Virus record (IMG/VR): IMGVR_UViG_3300033148_005313
Span: 1-60,999 of that record
Origin: a virus
DNA: 60,999 bases
Strand: one strand, 5' to 3'
The notes under the pieces were generated by a model. It worked only from the letters and a program-made list of their open reading frames with translations, was not told the origin of the DNA and made no database searches. Shown one piece after another: positions 24,619-33,327 of the stretch. Numbering within the stretch: the stretch's first letter is position 1; the number at the start of each line of letters is the position of its first letter. A program made the position numbers and the translations under genes.

Positions 24619-26429
24619 TCCGTCAGCCCCTTCTTGAGCTCTGTCCGCGCGGGCGCGAACGCGTCGCTCACGTCCTGGACGGTCGTCGCCTTCTCCAGCG
24701 CCTCGTCGACGGCGAGCATCAGCGGCTCCGGCACGTCGGCTATCGACTCATCATCCGGCCACGCGGTCAGCGGATCCATGTTGTTGCGCACCGCATCGGC
24801 GGCGAGCGACTGCCACTTGTCGAGCACCTGCAGCGACTTCTCGACCGGGGGTTTCTCCTCGAACGGGTTGCCCTCGTCATCCTCGTCCTCGCCGTTCTCG
24901 CCGGGCAGGGGCGCCCCCTCGGCGCGCATCGCGGCCGTCAGCGGATCGAAGTCCGCGGCAACGCCACCCTCCGGCGGGACGACGGAGGTCAGCGGAATCC
25001 AGCCCTTGCCCTGCTTGAACCACGGCATCTTCCACGAGTCGGCGTCGAGGCCGCGCTTCTTCAGCTCGTCGTACACGCGGTCGGCCTCCTCCTGCCCGTT
25101 CTCGTCGGCGAAGGCATTGTACGGCGTGCGCTGGCCGGTCTCGAGGTCGATCGTCTCCTGCTTGTGCCGCTCCTCAGTCGACCGGAAGTCCGGCTCGACG
25201 AACTCGTGGCACCACTGGTCAGAACCCATCTCCTCGATGATGAGCCGGTCGTTGATCGGCTCGTCGATGTCCTCGAACAGCGGCCACCAGGTGTAGTCCT
25301 TGAAGACCTCATTCAACGTCTGGGTGGCGGCCCGGTTCATTGTCTGCCATTCTTTGACAATGGGCGCCGGCGTGCCGAAGATGCCGAACTTGCGCTTGTC
25401 GATTCCCTTGTCCCACTCGAGCCACTGGGCGTCGCGGTCCTTCTTCGAGAGGCTTACATCGTGGACCACGGGCGCCCGCCCCTGGAACGTCGAGGTGAGC
25501 CGGATCACGATGGGGATCCACGAGAGGTCCGTCTGGCTCGGGTTAGCCCGCTGATACATGAGCGCCATCAGGCGATCACGCTCGGCCTCGCTCATCCCCT
25601 CAATGGCGAGCATCAGGTCGGCCATGCCTCCCGTGCGCGCCGCGTCGCGGTTCAGCATGAACGCCCAGAGCGATGCGTCACTCTGCTCCTCCACGGCTTC
25701 GAGCGCCGACAGCGGGCCGCCGTCGTGCGGGTTCATACGGATGAACTCGATGATGTTCTCGGCGGGCCAGTACTTCTTATTGGGGGTGCTCCCGCCGACG
25801 ACCTGGACGAACCGCTTCGGGTCCTCCTTGTCGCGAGCGACGTAGCCTTGGAGCCACTCGAAGCCGACGATGTCTCCGGCGCTCGCCCCGGCGAGTTCGC
25901 CCGATACAGCATCGTCCAACGCCTTGCTGAGCAGGGGCAGCGCGTCGGCGGGGATGCCCCCCTCGTGGAGCACTCGCGCGAACTGGTCTATGCGCTTCTC
26001 GAGGCCCTCGCGCATGTCGCCGGCTCGACGGAGCAGCCAGTGAGCCGAGCCCAGGCACTTGAGCCGGTCGACCGTCACGGCGAGGATCTGCCGGTAGGAG
26101 TGGGCGCCGTCGGGCCGGTGAAAGACCGACTCGATCTCGGCCTTCACGGTCGCGTCGCCCGTGCCCTCGTTGCCCGGAGACTCGACGATGCGATACTCAG
26201 GAACCCGCGACCGTATCCGGTCCATCGCCGCGAACACGTCCGGATCCTTGAGCCGCGTCTTCATCTGGCGCGAGATCACCATGTTGCGGGCCATGTTGTC
26301 CAGCGTGTGACCCGTTCCGGTCCTGCGCTGGAGGCCGATAGGCCCCGACGGAGATCGTTGATCCACGAACGCGGTCGCCTTCTGGAGGACGGGGGCGTGA
26401 GACGGCGGCGGCATCGTCGCGAGCTTCAT
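24615..26429 (-). CDS. Portal protein
   Basis: 604 residues. HK97/SPP1-like portal features: N-terminal ISRQMKTRLKDPDVFAA region, wing with 'VEWLQGYVARDKEDPKRFV…GGSTPNKKYWPAENIIEFIR', and the long stem/crown helices (KFGIFGTPAPIVKEWQTMNRAA). The acidic C-terminus (GENGEDEDDEGNPFEEK) is common. It forms the dodecameric DNA entry ring and lies after the large terminase spacer as expected. Confidence 0.85.
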   Translation of the reverse strand: MKLATMPPPSHAPVLQKATAFVDQRSPSGPIGLQRRTGTGHTLDNMARNMVISRQMKTRLKDPDVFAAMDRIRSRVPEYRIVESPGNEGTGDATVKAEIESVFHRPDGAHSYRQILAVTVDRLKCLGSAHWLLRRAGDMREGLEKRIDQFARVLHEGGIPADALPLLSKALDDAVSGELAGASAGDIVGFEWLQGYVARDKEDPKRFVQVVGGSTPNKKYWPAENIIEFIRMNPHDGGPLSALEAVEEQSDASLWAFMLNRDAARTGGMADLMLAIEGMSEAERDRLMALMYQRANPSQTDLSWIPIVIRLTSTFQGRAPVVHDVSLSKKDRDAQWLEWDKGIDKRKFGIFGTPAPIVKEWQTMNRAATQTLNEVFKDYTWWPLFEDIDEPINDRLIIEEMGSDQWCHEFVEPDFRSTEERHKQETIDLETGQRTPYNAFADENGQEEADRVYDELKKRGLDADSWKMPWFKQGKGWIPLTSVVPPEGGVAADFDPLTAAMRAEGAPLPGENGEDEDDEGNPFEEKPPVEKSLQVLDKWQSLAADAVRNNMDPLTAWPDDESIADVPEPLMLAVDEALEKATTVQDVSDAFAPARTELKKGLTE

Positions 26430-26481
26430 GGCTCACCTCGTTGCGGCATCGTGACACAGAAACGCGCAGGGCGCAAGGCGC

Positions 26482-26943
26482 TCACCCGACCTGTTCGCCG
26501 TGGGGAACGCCGACACCCTCCGTCGCCTCCGAGAGATCGAGCTCGAACGCCTCCGGAAACGACCCGGGGGCCACGCCGGGCGGCGCCTCCTCGTCCGGCT
26601 CTTGGGGCGCGAAGTCAGTGGCTCCCTTGTCCCACAAGAAACGCTCCTGCCCCGGCGTGAACCTCGCCTCGAGGGCGTCGGCCTGGCGAAGCAGTCGCGC
26701 GATGGTCCGGTCGATCTCGCGCGGGCGGAAACCGCACCTAACCACGAGCCGCGGGACGCGCGTCGCCGGTATGCCGACGTCGGCTCCGAGCGTGACGACC
26801 ACGGCCCGCTCACTCCCGAACATGGGCTCCACGCTCACGGGGTAGGCGCGGCCCCCGGGCGACAAGTAGCGTTCGTGCTCGTCCTGCACGAGTGCGCCGC
26901 CCCACATGACCCAGTGGACGAGTCGACGTAGCAGCTCTCTCAT
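26482..26943 (-). CDS. Unknown protein upstream of portal
   Basis: 153 residues, N-terminal amphipathic helix (MRELLRRLVHWVMWGG), beta-rich middle, acidic Pro-rich end. Its first 134 bases overlap the end of the upstream gene in another frame. No family recognised. Confidence 0.6.
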   Translation of the reverse strand: MRELLRRLVHWVMWGGALVQDEHERYLSPGGRAYPVSVEPMFGSERAVVVTLGADVGIPATRVPRLVVRCGFRPREIDRTIARLLRQADALEARFTPGQERFLWDKGATDFAPQEPDEEAPPGVAPGSFPEAFELDLSEATEGVGVPHGEQVG

Positions 26944-27229
26944 TTTCGTGCTCCTTCCATGCTTTCACGAACGCGACGACGCGGCGCATGGCCTCCGCCA
27001 GCGACTCGATGAATGACCGAGCGGCACGGACCCAGGTCGCGAGCGTCTCACGCACCTTCGCCAGGGCGCGCCTGAGCGCCTCCCGGTCGGCCACGAGGGG
27101 TATCACCCGCGGAAGCATCGTAACGACGCTGGCGGGCTCCTGAGGGGCGGCGCGGACCATCATAGATGCGATCTCCTCGCCGGTCAACGGAACCCTCGAT
27201 TTGGCCGTAATCACGGTGGCTCGTCTCAT
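26810..27229 (-). CDS. Small basic coiled protein after the repeat spacer
   Basis: 139 residues from ATG 27229 (GAGGAG 8 nt upstream). It is helical from 40 to 100 (ALRRALAKVRETLATWVRAARS). The last 45 residues (134 nt) overlap the next gene and read like shadow sequence, so either the real function lies in the first 95 residues or there is an error near 26940. Confidence 0.5.
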   Translation of the reverse strand: MRRATVITAKSRVPLTGEEIASMMVRAAPQEPASVVTMLPRVIPLVADREALRRALAKVRETLATWVRAARSFIESLAEAMRRVVAFVKAWKEHENERAATSTRPLGHVGRRTRAGRARTLLVARGPRLPRERGAHVRE

Positions 27230-27254
27230 CGGCTGTGCTCCTCTCGAAATGCCT

Positions 27255-27289
27255 TGATTTCGTGGTTTCCGGCCCATCCGCCGAAATCA
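27255..27289. repeat. Inverted repeat TGATTTCG / CGAAATCA
   Basis: 8-bp perfect arms (27255-27262 and 27282-27289) around a 19-nt spacer, partly within the start region of the gene at 27229. Part of the larger repeat spacer. Confidence 0.6.
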
Positions 27290-27330
27290 CGCCGGGCAGT
27301 TCGGGTCGGATACTAGGACCTTTGCCAGCG

Positions 27331-27519
27331 GGATTTAGCTAGAAATAGCGTGGATTTCGCCACAGCTAAATCTCCATATATCCGTTAGGGCGCTGCCAGG
27401 CCCCTATACGCGCGAGATCACTTTGGGAAATAGCATTTAGCACGAGGTCCCCTCGCGCGCGGGCGCGCCGGCGCCCCGGCGCGCGCATTGGGAGCTAAAT
27501 CCCGTGAAATCGCTAAATC
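27331..27519. repeat. Cluster of GATTTAGC / GCTAAATC motifs in the terminase-portal spacer
   Basis: Five copies: 27332-27339, 27365-27372, 27434-27441 (one mismatch), 27494-27501, 27512-27519. Two of them make an inverted repeat (ATTTAGCT/AGCTAAAT, 27333-27340 and 27364-27371) around the smaller hairpin GTGG…CCAC (27350-27363). AT-rich islands in a GC-rich genome. Possible replication origin, regulator array or packaging site. Confidence 0.7.
27455..27486. other. Very GC-rich hairpin
   Basis: GCGCGCG…CGCGCGC outer arms enclose GGGCGC-GCCG-GCGCCC. It lies downstream of the large terminase stop, so could act as a terminator or a structural element of the repeat spacer. No T-run follows. Confidence 0.45.
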
Positions 27520-27522
27520 CGG

Positions 27523-29367
27523 TCATATCGGCAGCTTCTCCCGCAGCTTCTTGAGATTCTCCAGCCCGTCGGATAGCACCCCGTCGAGCGTCTCCTTCGT
27601 GGCCTTTGCCCGGGCGACGGAGGCCTCGTCGATCGGCTCGCCGCCCGTGACCTCCGTGGACACGATCTGCCGTCCGTGGAGCGAGGCCATGTAGGTGCAA
27701 CCGGCGACTGCATCTGATGTATCTTTGCTGCCGTTGACGGGATGCTCGACCTTCTTCCCGAGCTTCAGCTCAAGGTGCCGGTACTCGCGCAGCCAGTACG
27801 TGTCTCCGTACACGAGCTTCCGCTCGTGGATCAAGCCCTTCAGGGTTCCGTACGGCTCGATCTTCTTGTCCACGCTCACGAGCGCCGTCTGGACGCCCTG
27901 GGCCGAGAGCAGTTGTCGCGTGTCCTCCGACTCGAAGCCGTCCGTGGAGACGAGGGCGATATTGAAGCCGCGTGCCCGGAGGTGATACACGAGCTGCCGG
28001 CACCGCTCGAAGCTGATCCGGCCGCCGACCTCCTGGGGCATGACGCGGGCCGCGATATCTACTACGACGCGGATCTTGTCGTCGGCGCCCTCGAGGGCGT
28101 AGGGATCGAAGTCGCAGTGGGCCATGCCGATGCCTGTGGCGTTGCTCACCGTCGAGTAGTCGAAGTGCACGAAGTACTCGGCATGGGCGACCGGCTTGAA
28201 CCAGTCGGCGATGCTGATGATCGGCGTCTCGTCGTCGCCCTCGCCGACATGAATGATCGGGTCTTGGTGGTCGGGGTCCGGCCCGCGCCCTTCGGGCGGC
28301 GGGGGTTCCGGCGGCGTGGCCCCGCCGACGCCGCCCATGATCTTCTCGGCCAGCCCGTCGAACGGCTGTAGCGCCGCCGAGGGCATCGCCCCGAGGTGAC
28401 GCTTGCTCGTTTCGGCGTCGCGGTCGAAGCTCGGCCAATAGCGCTCGGGAACCTCGATCGGCGGTTCGCAGTACGGTTTCCAGTTGACGTGCTCCACGCC
28501 GTCAAGTTCCCACGTCGCCGCTCGGCTCACGTAGAGGCGCTCGTCGCCGGTCTTCGTCGCCTCCTCGATCATAGTCATGGCGACGCCGCCGGCCCACGAC
28601 GGCGAGGTGATTCGGATGGCTTTGCCGTGGTGACGGGGGCAGCGCGTGAGCATCTGCGTGAACGCCAGCAGGTCCAGGTCCTCGGCCCGGCGCAGGCCGG
28701 CCTCGGTCACCGTCTCGGGGAAGAAGTCGAACTCATCGAGCACGTAACCGTAAATCGCCTCGCCGAGGATGCCGCGGTCCTCGCTCGTGGCCGCGTGGAC
28801 CTCGAGCGGGATCTCGTCGCCCTGGTAGTCGAGGAACTTCAGCGTCGTCGCCGTGGGGACCACCTCGAACTGCGACGAGAACCACGGCGACTTCTCGATG
28901 AACTGCTGCGCATAGCGGAAGACGACCTTCTTCGCCTGCTTGGCCGAGACGGACATGACGGGGATGTTGATCAGCGTCCCGGGTTCGAGCTCGTTGCCCT
29001 CCCAGAACCAGCCGTCGCGGATTCCGACGAGCACCTCGTAGGTCATGCGGGCGACGCACCCCCCAGCCCAATATGACTTGCCGCCGCCCTTGCCCCACAT
29101 GCAGACGGCACCGAGGTACTTGTCGTCGAACACGTTGACGAAGTGCTCGCGGATAGGCAGCCGGAGGTTGACGCCGCCGAAGAACTCGGGGTCGTCGATC
29201 CACGTGCTCGCGGGTTGGAACGGGTCGGTCTCGGGTAGCACGCGCTGGGCGGCGAGGTGCTCGGCGCGGGCCTGCAGCTCATAGAGCAGGAGCCGCGCCT
29301 CTTCGACGGAGCGCACGTTCATGCCTTCGACGACGGCGAGGAGCCGGGCGGCGTCGGGGGGGGTCAT
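27523..29367 (-). CDS. terL: Terminase large subunit
   Basis: 614 residues. Packaging ATPase and headful/cos nuclease. Walker A-like GKGGGKS (92-98), Walker B VLDEFD (209-214), followed by TSEDRG-type loop before it. The nuclease domain has HFDYS, STDGFES and SKDTSDAVAG, which provide the three Asp/Glu metal ligands of the RNase H-like fold. ATG 29367 is preferred (GAGGTG 9 nt upstream; ATGA overlap with previous stop) over in-frame GTG 29379. A Pro/Gly-rich linker (~340-370) separates ATPase and nuclease. Confidence 0.92.
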   Translation of the reverse strand: MTPPDAARLLAVVEGMNVRSVEEARLLLYELQARAEHLAAQRVLPETDPFQPASTWIDDPEFFGGVNLRLPIREHFVNVFDDKYLGAVCMWGKGGGKSYWAGGCVARMTYEVLVGIRDGWFWEGNELEPGTLINIPVMSVSAKQAKKVVFRYAQQFIEKSPWFSSQFEVVPTATTLKFLDYQGDEIPLEVHAATSEDRGILGEAIYGYVLDEFDFFPETVTEAGLRRAEDLDLLAFTQMLTRCPRHHGKAIRITSPSWAGGVAMTMIEEATKTGDERLYVSRAATWELDGVEHVNWKPYCEPPIEVPERYWPSFDRDAETSKRHLGAMPSAALQPFDGLAEKIMGGVGGATPPEPPPPEGRGPDPDHQDPIIHVGEGDDETPIISIADWFKPVAHAEYFVHFDYSTVSNATGIGMAHCDFDPYALEGADDKIRVVVDIAARVMPQEVGGRISFERCRQLVYHLRARGFNIALVSTDGFESEDTRQLLSAQGVQTALVSVDKKIEPYGTLKGLIHERKLVYGDTYWLREYRHLELKLGKKVEHPVNGSKDTSDAVAGCTYMASLHGRQIVSTEVTGGEPIDEASVARAKATKETLDGVLSDGLENLKKLREKLPI

Positions 29368-29594
29368 GCGCAGCAGCACCTCGCGAGGTCGAGTTCATCC
29401 CATAAATCGCCGCATGTCGCGCACTGATATGCGTCGATGGTTATTGGTTTTGGTGTTCCGCAGACGGGGCATCGGTGTGTTTTCAGGTTACTACCGGCGA
29501 GATAGATCAGGGGGCTATCGCCGATGTGATAGACCATCTCGCATCGACGGCATTGGAAGCCTGTTATCCGTCCCGCGATTGCCTTCTTAGCCAT
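29364..29594 (-). CDS. Double zinc-ribbon small protein
   Basis: 76 residues from ATG 29594 (GGAGGGG upstream) with CRRC, CPVC and CATC knuckles and a Cys-rich end (CCCA). Likely binds two zinc ions. It shares an overlap with the terminase start. Role in the terminase operon unknown. Confidence 0.65.
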   Translation of the reverse strand: MAKKAIAGRITGFQCRRCEMVYHIGDSPLIYLAGSNLKTHRCPVCGTPKPITIDAYQCATCGDLWDELDLARCCCA

Positions 29595-29787
29595 CGCAGC
29601 ACCCCTCCGCGAAGTCCTCATCGTCCCACATCTCGCCGCAGGCCGGGCAGACGTAGCCGTGCGCCGGGTCGAGGCTGCACCTGTCGTCGAGGCACTCGGG
29701 GCACGGCCCGCAGTCCTCCGTGGCCTCGGTCTTCGGCGTGAGTACCCCGCACCGGCTTCCCTTCCAGCAGTCGACTTGGTTAGCCAT
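29587..29787 (-). CDS. Small zinc-ribbon protein
   Basis: 66 residues from ATG 29787 with GGGGGAG upstream. CGPCPEC and CPAC knuckles and terminal CC. It resembles its neighbour (DELW/EMWDD…CC endings), so the two may be duplicates. The longer in-frame start at 29883 has no good site. Confidence 0.62.
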   Translation of the reverse strand: MANQVDCWKGSRCGVLTPKTEATEDCGPCPECLDDRCSLDPAHGYVCPACGEMWDDEDFAEGCCDG

Positions 29788-30185
29788 CAGGGGGTCTCCC
29801 CCCCATCGCCCTCCGCCTCCACCGCCATTCCGTGTTCGTAGTCGATGGCCCTGACGGCCGCGGTGTCCGCCCGCAGGCCGCACATCGCGAGGTCGGGGAC
29901 GTACGCGGCGCAGGCGGCGCCGAGGCAGATCAGGAACGGCTCGGGCCTCACGAACTGGACGGGTTCCTGTGGTTGGGCCGGTGTGCCGTCGGCTGTAGCT
30001 ATGGCGACCTTCGACTGCTCGCGCTGGTCCTTGCGCACCTCCTTGACCGTGTGGAGGAACGTCATCTGCGCGGCGATCATCTGCCCTATCGACAGCATCG
30101 GACAGACGAGCTGTTTCTGCTCAGGGACCTCGGGGTCCTGGCCGTCAGCAGGTGTCGGGGGCTGATCGGTCGGGTGTCTTGTCAT
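29787..30185 (-). CDS. Unknown protein
   Basis: 132 residues; Pro-rich N-terminus, a helix rich in Met and Gln (MLSIGQMIAAQMTFLHTVKEV) and four Cys in the middle. Its end overlaps the next start (TGATG). No family recognised. Confidence 0.55.
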   Translation of the reverse strand: MTRHPTDQPPTPADGQDPEVPEQKQLVCPMLSIGQMIAAQMTFLHTVKEVRKDQREQSKVAIATADGTPAQPQEPVQFVRPEPFLICLGAACAAYVPDLAMCGLRADTAAVRAIDYEHGMAVEAEGDGGETP

Positions 30186-31443
30186 CGGTGGTGCTCCTCT
30201 CTGTGGGTTGAGCGGCTGGATGGACGGGGTCGGTCTCGTCGACCGTCGGAAACGGCCCGCTCCCCGGCGGGGGAGGCGGAAGGTCCTTGATGGGCGGAAG
30301 AGAGATGCGACTGTCCTTTATCAATTCACCCTCGGTCTCTGCCTCGTCGGCCGGTGGCTTCCCCATCGTCTGCGGCTCGATATCCTCCAGCGCAGCAGCC
30401 TCGCGCGCCCATTGGCCGAGCACGTCGATGGAAACGATCCGGTTACCACCGTCTTGGTACTTCCGGTCTATCACTCCCAGGATGCAGAATGACAGCGGTG
30501 TGTCGTTGGCGCCGCGCACGAATGGCTCGGTCTCCGCGCCGTCACACGGACGCAGGGGTATCTGGTCGGCGATGTGGTCGAAGTGGGCCTTGCGCAGTTG
30601 GTCCACGAGCCAGCCTCGGTTGAGTGAGGTTTCAATCTGCAGGGACACGGTGTCCTTCGTGAGATGCCACTGCTCAGCATCGTCAACCGTCGGCGCCTTC
30701 CTCATCGTCTGCGGCTCGGTGTCCTTGCGGGGGTCGGGGTCCTGCAGGTGCGCCACCTGCGGGTCGCCGAGGAACGGCTCGGTCTCGCCCTCCCTCGCCT
30801 TCCCTAAGATCGCCTGCGCCAGCTCGTGCGGTTCGGCGAGCTCGGTGCGCTGGCATTCCGCCCGCAGTTCACCGAGGAATGGTTCACATTCCGGCCAGTG
30901 ACTACAGCGCTCGCTGGAATGTCCTACGTAGATTCCCCTGTACGAACAGTATATCTCGCCAGTCATCTCTCGCTCGGTGCAGGGCGCCCGATCCATCCTC
31001 GGCATGACCGGCGGGGCGCAGAAAGAACACCGCTGAACGGCACCAACCAAGCAGTCACGGCACTCCTGTAGGAGCAGCGTTCCTGGCTCCGCGGTCGCCT
31101 CCTCCTCCCGCCGCTCGCGGTTTACCTGGCGCAGCTTCTTGACGACGGTGACGAGGGTGCCGACGCGTCTTCGGTAGTCGTCGGTCACGAGGAGGATCGT
31201 GCGCCGTCCTGTTCCCCGGCACTTGGTACACGGCGCTCCTTGATCGGTCAGGCCGTCGTCATCGCAAGCTGCGCACTTCTCAATTCTTATCTGCTGGCTG
31301 ACCAACCCGTCCAGCTCATCGTCGCTCATCGCCTCGATCTCTTCGACCGTCTTCATGGGGCGCTCCTCTCTTTTGGTGGACTCGTAACCGACACCATCCC
31401 CGCAGTCGGGGCACCCACTGAGGCACCACTCGATCTTGCTCAC
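30145..31443 (-). CDS. Cys-rich, repeat-containing unknown protein
   Basis: 432 residues from GTG 31443 (GAGGAG 8 nt upstream); an equally good site precedes in-frame ATG 31356, so two forms may be made. N-terminus CLSGCPDCGDG; residues ~57-80 have CAACDDDGL…CTKCRGTG, a DnaJ-type zinc pattern. Two internal repeats share 'TEPF(L/V)' then '(D)(T/I)EPQTM(R/G)K'. Pro-rich C-terminus. Function unknown. Confidence 0.6.
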   Translation of the reverse strand: MSKIEWCLSGCPDCGDGVGYESTKREERPMKTVEEIEAMSDDELDGLVSQQIRIEKCAACDDDGLTDQGAPCTKCRGTGRRTILLVTDDYRRRVGTLVTVVKKLRQVNRERREEEATAEPGTLLLQECRDCLVGAVQRCSFCAPPVMPRMDRAPCTEREMTGEIYCSYRGIYVGHSSERCSHWPECEPFLGELRAECQRTELAEPHELAQAILGKAREGETEPFLGDPQVAHLQDPDPRKDTEPQTMRKAPTVDDAEQWHLTKDTVSLQIETSLNRGWLVDQLRKAHFDHIADQIPLRPCDGAETEPFVRGANDTPLSFCILGVIDRKYQDGGNRIVSIDVLGQWAREAAALEDIEPQTMGKPPADEAETEGELIKDSRISLPPIKDLPPPPPGSGPFPTVDETDPVHPAAQPTERSTTDDKTPDRSAPDTC

Positions 31444-31745
31444 GTCCTCACTCCTCTCTGTCGTCTGACCTCGGCAACGAGGGCGCGGATGATCTTGCGA
31501 CGCCGCTTCAGTTGGCGTCTCCGCCGGGCCGTCGCTTCCTTCTCCCAGTCCGCGAGCTTTATGATGCCCTTTGCCAAGCTGTCGGTTGCCTCTTGGGCGC
31601 GTTCCTGAGCACGAGTTGCCGTGTCCCGCATACTGTCCATCCTGGATTCCAGAAATGAGACGCGGGCTTCGGGGCTCTGGATTACGGTCTTGTCTTCCTT
31701 CTTCGCGGTGCAGGCAGCTACCCTCATAGATGGATGGCTTGGCAT
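31440..31745 (-). CDS. Coiled-coil small protein
   Basis: 101 residues: heptad-like helix (FLESRMDSMRDTATRAQERA…EATDSLAKGIIKLADWEKE) followed by an Arg/Lys cluster (RRRRQLKRRRK). It may be a DNA-binding coiled coil associated with packaging, as it lies next to the small terminase gene. GAGAGGAG precedes ATG 31745. Confidence 0.6.
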   Translation of the reverse strand: MPSHPSMRVAACTAKKEDKTVIQSPEARVSFLESRMDSMRDTATRAQERAQEATDSLAKGIIKLADWEKEATARRRRQLKRRRKIIRALVAEVRRQRGVRT

Positions 31746-31749
31746 AGTC

Positions 31750-32469
31750 TCACTCCTCTCTTTCGTGCGTCTCGACGATCTCGCCTTCCTCGCCGTTGCC
31801 CCCCGACGGAGGTAGGGCCGACAGCGCCACCCTCGTGATCTCCAGCACCTTGACCGCCGCCTCCTCCGGCGACGCGTCCTCCATCATGCCCTTCATCAGT
31901 CTGTCAGCGACCGCCCCGAGCTGCTCGGCGTCCATCGTCCTCGGGGCTCTAGGCTGGGCCAGGTCGTCGGTCTGCTTCAGGATGTCGCAGATTATAGCTT
32001 GGACCATGCGCAGGTCCTTCGGACTCTCCAGCCGCATCTTCGGCTCTTCGCCTCGCCCGAGCGGCCCGAGGATCAGGTCGTTGATCTCCCAGACGAGCCA
32101 GTTGAGTAGCTGCCGGCCGACGTCGTGCATGGTCCTGACGTCGGAGACGATAGAGGCGGCGAGGTCGGTGGAGAGCTCCTCGCGGGCGCGTTCGAGCGCA
32201 AGGACTGTCGTTTGGCGGCGGAATACGTACCAGTCTTGGCCGTCTGGCTCGGCGTTCCTCCTCCAGTCCCCGACGGTCACCTTGCCTTGTATCTCCCCCA
32301 TCCCGAGGTGTTCGGCGATCTCGACGTCCGTCTTTCCCTGAATCCACATGGCGCGCGCTTCGGTCTTGGCTTCATGGCCGTAGCCGCCGCGGCCGGGGTG
32401 TCGCTTCCCGGGTCCGTATCCGCCGCGCGGGGCCGGTTCTTCTTTCGCTCCTCCGCCGTCGCCGCTCAT
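31750..32469 (-). CDS. terS: Terminase small subunit
   Basis: 239 residues. The N-terminal region has an HTH (EARAMWIQGKTDVEIAEHLG … VTVGDWRR), the DNA recognition part; the middle is helical oligomerisation sequence, and the C-terminus is acidic, expected for contact with the large subunit. It precedes terL by a few small genes. The GGGTATACCC box at 32519 lies 50 nt upstream, suggesting a promoter. Confidence 0.78.
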   Translation of the reverse strand: MSGDGGGAKEEPAPRGGYGPGKRHPGRGGYGHEAKTEARAMWIQGKTDVEIAEHLGMGEIQGKVTVGDWRRNAEPDGQDWYVFRRQTTVLALERAREELSTDLAASIVSDVRTMHDVGRQLLNWLVWEINDLILGPLGRGEEPKMRLESPKDLRMVQAIICDILKQTDDLAQPRAPRTMDAEQLGAVADRLMKGMMEDASPEEAAVKVLEITRVALSALPPSGGNGEEGEIVETHEREE

Positions 32470-32518
32470 GTGGCCCTCCTTGCCTCTCTGGCCGCCCGTG
32501 TGGTCCGTTGACGCTCTT

Positions 32519-32535
32519 CCCTAGGGTATACCCCC
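32519..32535 (-). promoter_or_regulatory. GTATAC box 2 (upstream of terS)
   Basis: CCCTAGGGTATACCCCC, nearly identical to the box at 12071. It is 50 nt upstream of the small terminase start. A 12-nt motif AGGCGCTTAGGG (32549-32560) lies next to it and recurs at 45715-45726. Possible late promoter. Confidence 0.55.
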
Positions 32536-32574
32536 GAAACGGGGTCCGAGGCGCTTAGGGAGCGCGAGACGCGC

Positions 32575-33327
32575 CTACTCATTAGTAGGCATCCTTCGTA
32601 TCTTAGCCCACGTCGCATATACACGTCCACTCTTTGGACGTATACACCACTGGGGCCACTTCGATATGAGGAGGTCGTTGTCTTCCTGCTCGGACTGCTC
32701 GCGCGACTCGAGGAGCGAGTCGAGTCCACCAGCTACCGTCCCCATCTTCGGCTTCGCGATCGTGTACTTGTGGACGAGGATGGTCTCCCAGCCCGCGGCG
32801 AGGGTCGCGATACAGAAGTCGATGTCCTCCCGCGCCTGAAAGCGCTGGTCGTAGTTGATCCCCGTCGTGGTTGACGTTAGCTTGCAGCACATCGGTCGTC
32901 CGTGTCGGCGCCACTGCAGCTTCTTGTTCCACGCCCACAGCGCGAAGTCGGGTCCCAGGAGCACGATGCGAGACGAGGTCGCCAGGTCCTCGATACTGGT
33001 GAGCACATCGGTAGCCGTCGTCGTGCGAACTCTCTTGTTGACGACGACCCCGAACTGCCGAATATTGTCGTCGATCTGCCAGTACCGCTCCCACCCGTTC
33101 GCGCGAGTATACTCCAGCATCGACTGTCTCGCGAAGGCAACGCCGCGGTCGTTCTCCCCTAGCACGACGATGTCCGTCGACGGGTACGCACTGCGATAGG
33201 CGCCCTCGTCCTGCGGCTCGATGAACAACGTGAACGGCAACCCCTCGTCACTTAGCGTCCTGAGTGTCGTCGCAGTCCCCGCTCGCTGCCGGCTCGGGAT
33301 CAGAATTGGATGTTGAACTTGCGCCAT
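32575..33327 (-). CDS. GT-A-like glycosyltransferase 1 (TET-associated glycosyltransferase-like)
   Basis: 250 residues from ATG 33327 (GGAGG 7 nt upstream). It matches the phage GT-A pattern: opening ILIPSRQRAGTATTLRTL, Y-x-x-x-Y-P, GVAFARQSMLEY and WQIDDNIRQFG with a DXD-like DDN at 86-88, then residues 'ARED' type later (REDIDFC). This family in phages is linked to glycosylation of modified DNA bases; sugar and base are not known here. It overlaps the second enzyme by 80 nt. Confidence 0.65.
   Translation of the reverse strand: MAQVQHPILIPSRQRAGTATTLRTLSDEGLPFTLFIEPQDEGAYRSAYPSTDIVVLGENDRGVAFARQSMLEYTRANGWERYWQIDDNIRQFGVVVNKRVRTTTATDVLTSIEDLATSSRIVLLGPDFALWAWNKKLQWRRHGRPMCCKLTSTTTGINYDQRFQAREDIDFCIATLAAGWETILVHKYTIAKPKMGTVAGGLDSLLESREQSEQEDNDLLISKWPQWCIRPKSGRVYATWAKIRRMPTNE

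Noticed and set aside
24363-26660. Plus-strand ORF of 765 codons opposite the portal gene
   Set aside because: It mirrors portal codons in a GC-rich genome, has no ribosome site logic, no family pattern, and the portal frame is clear.
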